The notes under the pieces were generated by a model that saw nothing but the letters and a program-made list of their open reading frames with translations, did not search any database and was not told where the DNA came from. 9,401 bases of DNA from Actinobacteria bacterium 13_1_20CM_4_69_9. Its GTDB lineage: Bacteria > Actinomycetota > Thermoleophilia > Gaiellales > Gaiellaceae. Each line of letters begins with the position of its first letter. Position 1 is the first letter of the stretch. The DNA lies in the NCBI GenBank assembly GCA_001920085.1, contig MNJC01000087.1, positions 1 through 9,401 of the forward strand, written 5' to 3'. Position numbers and translations under genes: made by a program. Below are positions 1 to 7,400 of this stretch, in pieces.

Positions 1-2
1 AC

Positions 3-74
3 TCCCCTCTTCTCGACCCCTTCGTCTCCCCGGTACCCCCAACGACCCTACGCCGAGGAGTCGTCCCCGTCTAG
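3..74 (+). CDS. Possible C-terminal end of a + strand gene entering from the left edge
   Basis: Frame 3 is open from the window edge to a TAG at 72-74. It would encode about 23 residues ending in LRRGVVPV, rich in proline and in C-ending codons. The stop lies just before the hairpin at 79-110, as expected for the end of a gene converging on the cupin. The other two + frames are also open here, and the fragment is too short to recognise, so this is only a candidate. It could equally be untranslated sequence. Confidence 0.2.
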   Translation, partial: SPLLDPFVSPVPPTTLRRGVVPV

Positions 75-78
75 AGAG

Positions 79-110
79 CTTGTGGAGCAGCCGGAAGGCC
101 ACTCCACAAG
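79..110. terminator. Hairpin between converging genes, probable terminator
   Basis: A perfect 9-bp inverted repeat, CTTGTGGAG at 79-87 and CTCCACAAG at 102-110, encloses a second small stem (GCC at 90-92, GGC at 97-99) with a GGAA loop. It begins 10 bp after the cupin stop codon on the minus strand. There is no T-run on either side, so it is not a classical intrinsic terminator, but U-less hairpins after stop codons are common in actinomycetes. It could serve both strands if a + gene ends at 74. Confidence 0.55.
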
Positions 111-119
111 TCTCGCCCC

Positions 120-728
120 TCAGTGGATGTCCGGGCATTGCGTCGGCTGCGGCTGGTCGACTCTGATCCCGGTGTTCGGCGTGCCCGCCGGGAGTACGTA
201 GAGCGTGTAGACCACGAGCGGGACCGACGCCTCATTCCGAACCTCGTGCACGTCCGTCGGCAGCTGGATGAAGCCGCTGCCGGGAGTGATCTTCGTCGAC
301 GTGCACGTCGAGCCGGTGACGGTGTAGAGCGTGCCCTCGCCCTGCGCGACCGCGACGAAGGTGGCGCCCGGGTGCGTGTGCCAGCCCGTTGTGCCGCCCG
401 GCTGCTCCGTCGCCGTCTGGAACGCCGTGACGCACGGCGTCGCCGCATCACACGCGATCGCTTTCTGGATCGTGGGAACCGTGAGCTTCACGGTCTTGCG
501 CACGACGCGCTTGCCCAGCTTCACGCTGATCCGCCGCGTCACGACGGACTGCCCCGGCGCGCCGAAGAGCATGTCGGCGCCGAGCTGCCCGCGGGCCACG
601 ACCGTGCTCGCGAAGCTGACGCCGGGTGTGGCGTACGCGGCCTTGCTCGAGAACATGCCCGCAAGGCTCGCGACGACGACCGCCAGCGCGGTCACCGCCA
701 CCACGACTGCTGTGGTGAACCCTTTCAT
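120..728 (-). CDS. Secreted single-domain cupin protein
   Basis: This is a 202-residue exported protein with a cupin barrel; its substrate is unknown. Residues 1-33 form a Sec signal peptide: Lys2, a long Ala/Val stretch, then a likely cut after AAYA (Ala33). The cupin core is visible as motif 1 around 115-132 (GWHTHPG, His117 and His119) and motif 2 around 152-165 (LPTDVHEVRN, His161 and Asn165). The three metal-binding histidines are present. The glutamate usual after HxH is absent, with Thr123/Phe124 near its place, so the metal site may be three-His. Four cysteines (93, 99, 142, 198) could form disulfides outside the membrane. The ATG at 728 is backed by AGGAGG at 738-733, four bases upstream. 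It follows the kinase gene on the same strand after 81 bp and has its own triple-repeat site in that gap, so it is probably a separately controlled target. It could be an enzyme, or a binding protein for a small ligand. Confidence 0.88.
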   Translation of the reverse strand: MKGFTTAVVVAVTALAVVVASLAGMFSSKAAYATPGVSFASTVVARGQLGADMLFGAPGQSVVTRRISVKLGKRVVRKTVKLTVPTIQKAIACDAATPCVTAFQTATEQPGGTTGWHTHPGATFVAVAQGEGTLYTVTGSTCTSTKITPGSGFIQLPTDVHEVRNEASVPLVVYTLYVLPAGTPNTGIRVDQPQPTQCPDIH

Positions 729-732
729 CAGC

Positions 733-738
733 CCTCCT
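733..738 (-). promoter_or_regulatory. Shine-Dalgarno site of the cupin gene
   Basis: The minus strand reads AGGAGG, four bases before the ATG at 728-726. It is a perfect match to the anti-SD sequence and fixes the cupin start just before its signal peptide. Confidence 0.75.
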
Positions 739-775
739 TGGCTTCGTTCATCCCGCCTGAGCGTCGCGCGACCCG

Positions 776-802
776 CTGAGGACGCACTGAGCGAGGGCTG
801 AG
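776..802. repeat. Triple CTGAG direct repeat with 11-bp period, upstream of the cupin gene (putative operator)
   Basis: CTGAG occurs at 776-780, 787-791 and 798-802, each followed by six variable bases, giving an exact 11-bp period. Each copy is preceded by a purine. Read toward the cupin gene the units are CTCAG. A fourth, out-of-phase CTGAG lies at 757-761. Eleven-bp tandem sites are typical of OmpR/PhoB-type winged helices, including SARPs, and an identical array lies beside the SARP gene in this window. In the cupin direction, the last unit taken as a heptamer (780-774) is 8 bp from GACGCT (765-760), a weak -10-like hexamer. The repeats are directly visible; their role as operator is inferred. 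Confidence 0.75.
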
Positions 803-809
803 GGCCAGG

Positions 810-2702
810 TCAGACGGTGCAGAAGATCGTCGGCGTCGCGACGGTCACCCAAACGGCGCCGGCGCCCGACGCGATCGACGTCATGCACGGCGCGCCGAAC
901 TGAGGAGCGCCGGTGACGTGAATGTTGCCGAGCGGCTCCTTGGTCGCCCCGTTCCAACGCTCGACCGTGCCGGTAGGCGAGTTCACCGTCCAGGTCGAGC
1001 CAAACCCGGCCGTGTCACCTCCCTGTCGCGGGGGACAACATGAGAGCGTCAGGTCGATCTCCAGCGACTCCGGGTCGACGAGGACGCCCTTCACGGTGTC
1101 CCCGTCGAGCGCCACCCACACGTCGCCGAATGCCACCCACGGCCGTCCCGAGTTGGTGCCGACGTGAACGTGGCCCGAAATCCGGCGCCTGCGCGGGTCG
1201 ACCCGATACAGGACGCCGTGCACGGAGTCGATCAGCCAGACGGCGCCCGCGCCGGTCGCGACGCTGTCGAGCAGCACGGACGGCGGGAAGGCCTTGCGCC
1301 AAGTGACGCGGCCGTCGCTCGGTTCGATGCGAAGGAGCACGCCCCGTCCTCTCTGCGTGGCAGCGACCCAGACGGCACCCTGGCCGACGGCGACGCCGCT
1401 GGGCTCGGCGTCGAGGCGAAACTCACGCCTGCCGCGAACACCGGCCCTGATGTTCGTGATGTAGCCGGCGTTCGTGTGCGGATCCTGGCCGACGAGCCAG
1501 GCCCCGCTCGCGTCAGCGGCGAGAACAGGGCCGGCCGGTAAGCCGACAATCGCCGGATCGGCGTGCAACGCAACGGTTCGTCGAACGCGCTTCGTCCCCG
1601 GGTCGACCTCGGAGATGCTTCGATCCTCGTGGTTGTAGACCCAGACGCTGTCACCGCCGACCGCGATGGCATCAGGTGTCGAGTGGACGTCGATGACGTC
1701 TGTCACCTTGTTCGTCGCGGGGTCGATGCGCACGAGGGTGTTCTGGCGTACCTCCGGCGCGGCAGCGGCTCCGTGCCCTCGCAGGAAGGCGAATGCGACG
1801 GCTGCCGCGACCGCGACACCCGCAAGAACGAGCAGTGTCCGCAGCCGCCGGGAGTCTCTCGGGCGGTTGAGCCCGAGCGCCTGCTGCGCGTCGCGCATGA
1901 AGGCGTCGCATGACGAGTAGCGGTCGTCCGGCGACTTCGCGAGCGCCTTGGCGAGCACACCGTCGATCGCCGACGGGAGCTCGCCGTTGCGCGCTGTCGC
2001 AGCGGGCGGCTCCTCCTCGAGGTGAGCCCACGCGAGCGCAAGGCGCGAATCGCGTGTGAACGGCGCCTCCCCGGTGAGGCATTCGAAGAACAGGCAGCCG
2101 AGCGAGTAGACGTCGGCGCGTCCGTCGACCGGCAGGCCCTCGATCTCCTCGGGCGCGAGGTACGCCGGCGTTCCGACCGACCGATCCTCACCCGGCCGCG
2201 CGGCTTCCTCGAGGCGCCGGCCGATGCCGAGGTCGGCGACATAGACGTGATCGTCCGCGTCGATGAGGACGTTGGAGGGCTTGACATCGCGGTGCACGAG
2301 CCCCTTCGCGTGCGCAGCGTCGAGCGCCGCGGCCACCTGCCGGCAGATCGCGCAGGCTCGGGCAGGCGGGAGCGCGCCGTCCGCCCGCATGACCCCCCGC
2401 AGGTCCGGGCCATCGATCAGGCGCATCGCGAGGTAGAGCCGTCCGTCCACGTCCCCGGCGTCATAGATCGGGATCACGTTCGGATGCTCGAGCGCCATCG
2501 CCAGCTCGGTCTCACGGGCGAAGCGCGCCCGAAAGCGTTCGTCGAGCGCAAGCTCGGGCACAACGAGCTTCAAGGCGATCGTCCGCTTGAGGCGCAGGTC
2601 GTACGCGCGGTAGACGACGCCCATCCCGCCTCGCCCGATCAGCTCCTCGATCCGGTAGCCGACGAAGTCGGTTCCGATCGGCTCCTTGGTCTGCGCGTTC
2701 AC
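810..2702 (-). CDS. Transmembrane PknB-type Ser/Thr kinase with seven-bladed extracellular beta-propeller (AfsK-like)
   Basis: This membrane kinase is 630 residues long counted from the GTG at 2702. The cytoplasmic kinase domain spans about 16-278. It has a glycine loop (GRGGMG, 23-28), Lys45, Glu64, a catalytic loop HRDVKPSN (137-144, Asp139), DLG in place of DFG (Asp157), and APE at 183-185, so it should be active. One membrane helix follows at about 287-307. The outside portion (308-630) has seven repeats, each with a Gly/Ala-x-x-Trp core; the tryptophans are at 354, 402, 445, 489, 529, 571 and 618, spaced 40-48 apart, as in a Vgb/YVTN-like seven-blade propeller. There are no PASTA repeats. 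The propeller presumably senses a ligand. The divergent neighbour is a SARP regulator, as in AfsK/AfsR partnerships, making it a likely phosphorylation target. I prefer the GTG at 2702 because it follows AGGAGG at 2711-2706. The longer starts at 2723 and 2747 overlap the putative promoter and add nothing conserved. Confidence 0.93.
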   Translation of the reverse strand: MNAQTKEPIGTDFVGYRIEELIGRGGMGVVYRAYDLRLKRTIALKLVVPELALDERFRARFARETELAMALEHPNVIPIYDAGDVDGRLYLAMRLIDGPDLRGVMRADGALPPARACAICRQVAAALDAAHAKGLVHRDVKPSNVLIDADDHVYVADLGIGRRLEEAARPGEDRSVGTPAYLAPEEIEGLPVDGRADVYSLGCLFFECLTGEAPFTRDSRLALAWAHLEEEPPAATARNGELPSAIDGVLAKALAKSPDDRYSSCDAFMRDAQQALGLNRPRDSRRLRTLLVLAGVAVAAAVAFAFLRGHGAAAAPEVRQNTLVRIDPATNKVTDVIDVHSTPDAIAVGGDSVWVYNHEDRSISEVDPGTKRVRRTVALHADPAIVGLPAGPVLAADASGAWLVGQDPHTNAGYITNIRAGVRGRREFRLDAEPSGVAVGQGAVWVAATQRGRGVLLRIEPSDGRVTWRKAFPPSVLLDSVATGAGAVWLIDSVHGVLYRVDPRRRRISGHVHVGTNSGRPWVAFGDVWVALDGDTVKGVLVDPESLEIDLTLSCCPPRQGGDTAGFGSTWTVNSPTGTVERWNGATKEPLGNIHVTGAPQFGAPCMTSIASGAGAVWVTVATPTIFCTV

Positions 2703-2705
2703 GGC

Positions 2706-2711
2706 CCTCCT
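2706..2711 (-). promoter_or_regulatory. Shine-Dalgarno site deciding the kinase start
   Basis: The minus strand reads AGGAGG three bases before the GTG at 2702-2700. The spacing is shorter than ideal, but no comparable site precedes the in-frame ATG codons at 2723 or 2747. It therefore supports translation from the GTG. Confidence 0.5.
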
Positions 2712-2718
2712 GCGACCA

Positions 2719-2747
2719 ACCATAAGACGGGATGCGCGCGGCGCCAA
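2719..2747 (-). promoter_or_regulatory. Candidate promoter of the kinase gene
   Basis: On the minus strand, TTGGCG (2747-2742) and TATGGT (2724-2719) are separated by exactly 17 bp, resembling a housekeeping sigma promoter. Transcription would begin near 2712, right at the AGGAGG site, giving a very short leader. The CTGAG array ends 8 bp upstream of the -35, a usual position for an activator. TATGGT contains the alternative ATG, which argues against that start. Confidence 0.5.
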
Positions 2748-2755
2748 ACGCCGGG

Positions 2756-2782
2756 CTGAGGGCGCGCTGAGTGTCCACTGAG
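2756..2782. repeat. Triple CTGAG direct repeat with 11-bp period, between kinase and SARP genes (putative operator)
   Basis: CTGAG occurs at 2756-2760, 2767-2771 and 2778-2782, again with an exact 11-bp period and a purine before each copy. It matches the array at 776-802 in unit, number and spacing, while the six-base gaps differ. It lies between two divergent genes, so one protein could control both. In the SARP direction, the last heptamer (2778-2784) sits 9 bp before TAGCGT (2794-2799), close to the roughly 8 bp known for SARP operators overlapping the -35 region. Function is inferred. Confidence 0.8.
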
Positions 2783-2793
2783 CCGCCGAGTGC

Positions 2794-2799
2794 TAGCGT
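2794..2799 (+). promoter_or_regulatory. Candidate -10 element of the SARP gene
   Basis: TAGCGT fits the actinobacterial TAnnnT pattern and lies 14 bp before the ATG at 2814, so the leader would be only about 8 bases with no clear SD. No good -35 is visible; its expected place (about 2771-2776) is covered by the CTGAG repeats, as in activator-dependent SARP promoters. Confidence 0.4.
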
Positions 2800-2813
2800 C
2801 GCTCGCGGTAGCC

Positions 2814-4415
2814 ATGGAGTTTCGGATCCTGGGACCGCTCGAGGTGGTCGACCGAGGCCGAACACTCGCTCTCGGTGGGCCGCGCCAGAGAGCGCTGCTC
2901 GCGCTGTTGTTGACGCGTGCGAATCGAGTCGTCTCCCGCGACGAGCTGATCGACGAGCTGTGGGACGAGGACGCGCCCGACGGGGCGCGAAACGCCTTGC
3001 AGTACCACGTCTCGCGCCTACGCAAGGCCCTCGCACCGAGCGACGCTCTCGTCACGCGCGAGCCGGGCTACATGATCCGCGTCTCCGACGAGGAGCTCGA
3101 TCTCTTGCGCTTCGAGCGCCTGCGTGCTGCGGCCGGGACTGCTCCGGCGGACGAAGCGGCGCGGACCCTCCGCCGTGCGCTCGATCTGTGGCGCGGACCG
3201 CCACTCGGCGATCTCGCTCACGAGCCGTTCGCGCAGACCGAGATCGCACGCCTCGAGGAGCTCCACGTGACGGCGCTCGAACAGCGCATCGACGCAGACC
3301 TCGAGTCAGGGCGCGATGCAGAGCTCGTCGCCGAGCTCGAGCCGCTCGTGCACGAACATCCGCTTCGCGAACGGCTGCGGGCCCAGCTGATGCTCGCTCT
3401 CTACCGCTCCGGCCGGCAAGCCGAGGCGCTGGACGTGTACCGGCAGACGCGGGAGGCGCTGATCGGCCAGCTCGGACTCGAGCCGAGCCGGTCGCTGCAG
3501 GAGCTCGAGCGCGCGATCCTGCGCCACGATCCGGGGTTGCTGCCGGACGACGACGCCGCACCTGCGCCCGAACGAAGCGCGGTCATGATCGTCGCGGACG
3601 CGGTGAGCCCGCTTGACGTGCTGCTTGCGATCGCAGAACCGCTGAGACGGGAGCTCATCATCGTTCGGCTGCTCGACGAAGCAGTGAATCTCCGCACCGC
3701 AACGGCGGACCTCAGGGACCGGCGGCACTCGCTCCGCGAACGCGGTGTCTCTGCACGGGTCGCTGCGTACGTCGCGGGCAACCCGGGCGACGAGGCGGCA
3801 CGTTTCGCCGCCGAGCACCACGCCGATCTCCTCCTCGTCGACGCGACGTCGGACCTCCTCGCTGACGGCCGGCCGAGCCGGCGGCTCGACGTGCTGCTCG
3901 AGCGCGTGCCGTGCGACGTCGGCTTGCTCGTCAGCAAGACGGGGCCGGCGTCCGGGCCGGTCGTGACGCCGTTCGGCGGCGTCGAGCACGATTGGTCGGC
4001 GATCGAGATCGCCGCCCGTCTCGCCGGGGCGTTCCGAACCTCTCTCCGTCTCCTCGGCACCGAAGCCGATCCCGCGCTGGGGCGCCGCGATGCGAGCCGC
4101 CTGCTCGCGCGCGCATCGCTGGTCGTTCAGCAGGTCGTCGGGATCGTCACTGAGCCGATGTTGGTTCCCGCGGGCCGCGAGGGCGTGCTGGACGGTGCGC
4201 GCGACGCGCGCCTGCTGGTGATCGGGCTCTCCGAGCGCTGGCGCACGGAGGGCATCGGTTCGACGCGCTTGAGCGTTGCGGAGGGGGCAAATGCGCCCAC
4301 GCTCTTCGTCCGCGGCAGCGGACGCACCCCGTCCGAGACCATGACGCGATTTACCTGGACGCTAGGGTCGCAGGACGGCGCGACGCGGCCCGGCCAGGAA
4401 ACCGGCGTCGAGTAG
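2814..4415 (+). CDS. SARP/BTAD transcriptional regulator fused to two universal-stress-protein-like domains (AfsR-like)
   Basis: This is a 533-residue DNA-binding regulator. Residues 1-92 are an OmpR-type winged helix in SARP form: it begins MEFRILGPLEV, has RQRALLALLL (24-33), LIDELW (45-50) and HVSRLRKAL (65-73), and ends near GYMIRV. Residues about 97-241 are the bacterial transcriptional activation domain (helical repeats; LWRGPPLGDL, YRSGRQAEALDVY, GLEPS). From about 255 there are two degenerate USP-like alpha/beta domains, roughly 255-380 and 383-510. The first ends VPCDVGLLV; the second begins VVTPFGGVEHDW and has a GST at 482-484, a remnant of the nucleotide-binding pattern. Unlike AfsR, there is no NB-ARC or TPR part. 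The ATG at 2814 is preferred because the fold starts there. A GTG at 2790 would add eight residues but lies upstream of the candidate -10. It is divergent from the kinase and its 3' end overlaps lhr by 54 bp. It is the likely binder of both CTGAG arrays and may respond to phosphorylation or a nucleotide. Confidence 0.92.
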   Translation: MEFRILGPLEVVDRGRTLALGGPRQRALLALLLTRANRVVSRDELIDELWDEDAPDGARNALQYHVSRLRKALAPSDALVTREPGYMIRVSDEELDLLRFERLRAAAGTAPADEAARTLRRALDLWRGPPLGDLAHEPFAQTEIARLEELHVTALEQRIDADLESGRDAELVAELEPLVHEHPLRERLRAQLMLALYRSGRQAEALDVYRQTREALIGQLGLEPSRSLQELERAILRHDPGLLPDDDAAPAPERSAVMIVADAVSPLDVLLAIAEPLRRELIIVRLLDEAVNLRTATADLRDRRHSLRERGVSARVAAYVAGNPGDEAARFAAEHHADLLLVDATSDLLADGRPSRRLDVLLERVPCDVGLLVSKTGPASGPVVTPFGGVEHDWSAIEIAARLAGAFRTSLRLLGTEADPALGRRDASRLLARASLVVQQVVGIVTEPMLVPAGREGVLDGARDARLLVIGLSERWRTEGIGSTRLSVAEGANAPTLFVRGSGRTPSETMTRFTWTLGSQDGATRPGQETGVE

Positions 4416-7400
4416 CAGCGGATAAATGACCGTCTCCGCGACCGGCTCGCCGTCGAAGCGCTCCACTGCGAGCCGCTTCGCGCCGCCCTTCTTCACGTGT
4501 TCGACAAGTGCGGCGAGTGCGACCCGCAGCCACTCCTCCTCCGGCTCGCGCAGCGGTACGAGCGAACGTCCGCCCCGCTCCACGAACAGCGCCGCCTCGC
4601 CGCCGAGCAACACGACGTGCGCGCCGGCGACACGCGCCGCACGACCGTCGGCCCGCTTGGGCCAGGCCAGCGCGGCGCCGTACGGCTGGGCGGCGTCGGC
4701 CGCCGCGAGCACGAGCGGCTCCTTCTCTTCGTCCTCGCGCGGCCGCAGCTCCCGCAGCCGCTCGACCGCGCCCGGAACCGCGAACTGCGCGCCGCCCAGA
4801 CCCTCGACGAAGTAGCCGCGCCGGCAGACGCCGAGCGTCTCGAGCGCGCGGAGCTCCCCGTAGACCGCCCCGTACCCGCCGGGGATGCCCTCGCCGCGGA
4901 CGCCGTCGCGCGTGACGATGCCCTGCCGCTCGAGCAGCAGCTCCGCGAGCGCGCGCGGATCGGGACGCTCCGGGAAGAGGCGGTCGGTGAGCGACCAGCG
5001 TCCCTGCGTCGCCGTGATCCCCGCCGAGCGCTGGCGCGAGAAGCGGCGCGGCCGTCCGCGCGGCGCGCGCGGCGCCTGGTAGCGGCGCCCGGCGCGAAGC
5101 GGCGTCCACGCGTCGTTCGTCACCTCGCCGGCCCAGACGAGATCCCACAGGGCCGGCAGTGCGATCTCCGGCTCGAGCTCCGTCGCAGCGACGAGGTCGT
5201 GCCAGAACTCGGCGCTGCGCGCGAGCACCTCGCGGATCGTGTCGTGCGCCTCGCCCTCCGGCCGCGGTGCGGCGGCCGGACGTCCGAGCGCCGCCGCGTC
5301 CTCGCGGAAGTAGACGGCGACGCGGTCGAGCCCGGCGCCGACCCAGACCACTTCGCCCGACGCGCAGAGCTGGTCGAGTTGGCCCGGGTTGAACCCCGGC
5401 ACGCGGCGCGGCAGCACCTCGGACTCCCATAGCGACACCGGCAGCGACAGGCCCTGCAGCGGGACGAGCGCCTCGCGCAGCGTCGCGCGCCGGTCGATCC
5501 CGTGCCAGTTGGGCAGGAAGCGCCCGAGCGTCGCCTGCTCCGCCGGCTCGACTTCCTTGCGCAGTGCTGCAAGTGACGCGCGCCGCAGGCGGCGCAGCAC
5601 GTCGGGATCGCACCACTCGCGCTCGGTGCCGCCGGGACGCAACTCGCCGCGGACGAGCTTCTCCTCGCGCTCCAGCCGGAGCAGCAGCGGCTCGACGTCG
5701 CGGCCGAACCGGTCGTTCGCCTCAGCCGTCGTGAACGGTCCCCGGCCGCGCGCGTAGCGCAGCACCAGCTGGCCGAGAGACTCCGGCCCGCCTTCGAGGA
5801 ACACCTCGGGAAGCCCGCCCGGCGGCATTACGCCGACCGCGTCCCGATACCGGCCCGCGTCCTCTGCCGCGATCAACCGCTCATCTCCGGCAAACCGCAC
5901 GAGCAGCGCGCGCCGTTCGCGCAGCAGCGTCTGTGCGAAGCCCTCGTCGTACTCACCGGCGCGCAGGTCGCCGCGCAGGCGGAGCTGGTCATGGAGCTGG
6001 TCGGCGTTCCGCGGCGAGCGGCGCAGCTGCGCCTCGACCTCCTCGACGGCGCCGGCGTCGAGCAGGTCGCGGAGCTCTTCCTGGCCGAGCAGCTCACGGA
6101 GCAGGTCGCGGTCGAGCGACAACGCCTGCGCGCGGCGCTCTGCGGGCGGCGTGTCGTCCTCGTACATGTACGTCGCGATGTAGTCGAAGAGGAGCGAAGC
6201 CGAGTACGGGGACGCCGAGGCCGTCTCGACATCCACGAGGTCGAGCTCGCGCGTCCGCAGTCCCTTCAGCAGCCGCTTCAGCGACGGGAGGTCGAACACG
6301 TCCTGGAGACACTCGCGGTACGTCTCGAGGATCACCGGGAACGAGCCATAGCGGCGGGCGACCTGGAGCAGCCCCTGCGCCTTCAGCCGCTGCTGCCACA
6401 GCGGCGTGCGCTGGTCCGGGCGCCGCCGGGGGATCAGCAGCGCGCGTGCCGCGTTCTCGCGGAAGCGCGCGCCGAAGAGCGCGCTTTGCCCGACCTCCTG
6501 CACGACGAGCTCCTCGATGTCGTCGGGCGAGATGACGATGTCGTCCGTCGGGGGTGGAGCATCGGCATCGGGCAGGTGCAGCGCGATGCCGTCGTCCGAC
6601 CAGATGGACTGGACCTCGAGCCCGAGCGACTCGCGGAGCCGCGCCGCGAGAGCGAGCGCCCAGGGCGCATGCACCCGCGCGCCGAACGGCGTGAGGATGC
6701 ACAGCCGCCAGTCGCCGATCTCGTCGCGGAAGCGCTCGACGACAACGGTGCGATCCGACGGGACGGCTCCCGTCGCGGCCGCCTGCTCGTGGAGGAACGT
6801 GACGAGGTTCTTCGCCGCATGCTCGTCGAGGTGGTGTTGTTCTTGTAGATGCGCGAGTGCCTTGGGCTCCGACTGCGCGACGAGCTCGCGCGACGCGCGC
6901 CCGATCGCCTCGCCCAGCTCGAACGGGCGACCGATGCCCTCGCCCTTCCAGAACGGAACCGCGCCGGGGACGCCGGGCGCCGGCGAGACGAGCACGCGGT
7001 CGCGCGTGATCTCCTCGATCCGCCAGGTCGACGCGCCTAGCAAGAACGTCTGGCCGGCGCGCGCCTCGTAGACCATCTCCTCGTCCAGCTCGCCGACGCG
7101 CCCGCCGCCGTCGACGAGATGCACGCCGAACAGGCCGCGGTCGGGAATGGTGCCCGCGTTGGTGACCGCCAGACGGCGCGCACCCTCTCGCCCGCGGATG
7201 ACGCCGGCGGTGCGATCCCAGACGATCCGCGGCCGCAGCTCCGCGAACTCGTCCGACGGGTAGCGGCCCGCCAGCATGTCGAGCACGTTCTCGAGCTGCG
7301 TCCGCGAGATGTCTGCAAACGGATAGGCGCCGCGCACCAGCTCGTGCAGCTCGTCGACGGAGACCTCCTCGTCGGCCGCGATCGCGACGATCTGCTGTGC

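Noticed and set aside
123..779. Open + strand frame of 218 codons opposite the cupin
   Set aside because: It is an Arg/Asp-rich mirror of the cupin gene without motifs. The minus strand has signal peptide, cupin motifs and a strong SD.
776..802. CTGAG arrays as a CRISPR or satellite repeat
   Set aside because: Units are only 5 bp with 6-bp gaps, three copies per site, both sites in promoters; this fits an operator, not CRISPR.
2703..2747. ATG codons at 2747 and 2723 as kinase starts
   Set aside because: They lack an SD and overlap the -35/-10 candidates, and the added residues are basic and unrelated to the kinase fold.
2022..2759. Open + strand frame of 245 codons opposite the kinase
   Set aside because: It is antisense to conserved kinase motifs, rich in Arg/Asp/Val without domains, and ends inside the operator region.
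2790..2813. GTG at 2790 as the SARP start
   Set aside because: It would add eight non-conserved residues and lies upstream of the candidate -10 at 2794-2799. SARPs start at MxFRILGPLEV, here the ATG at 2814.
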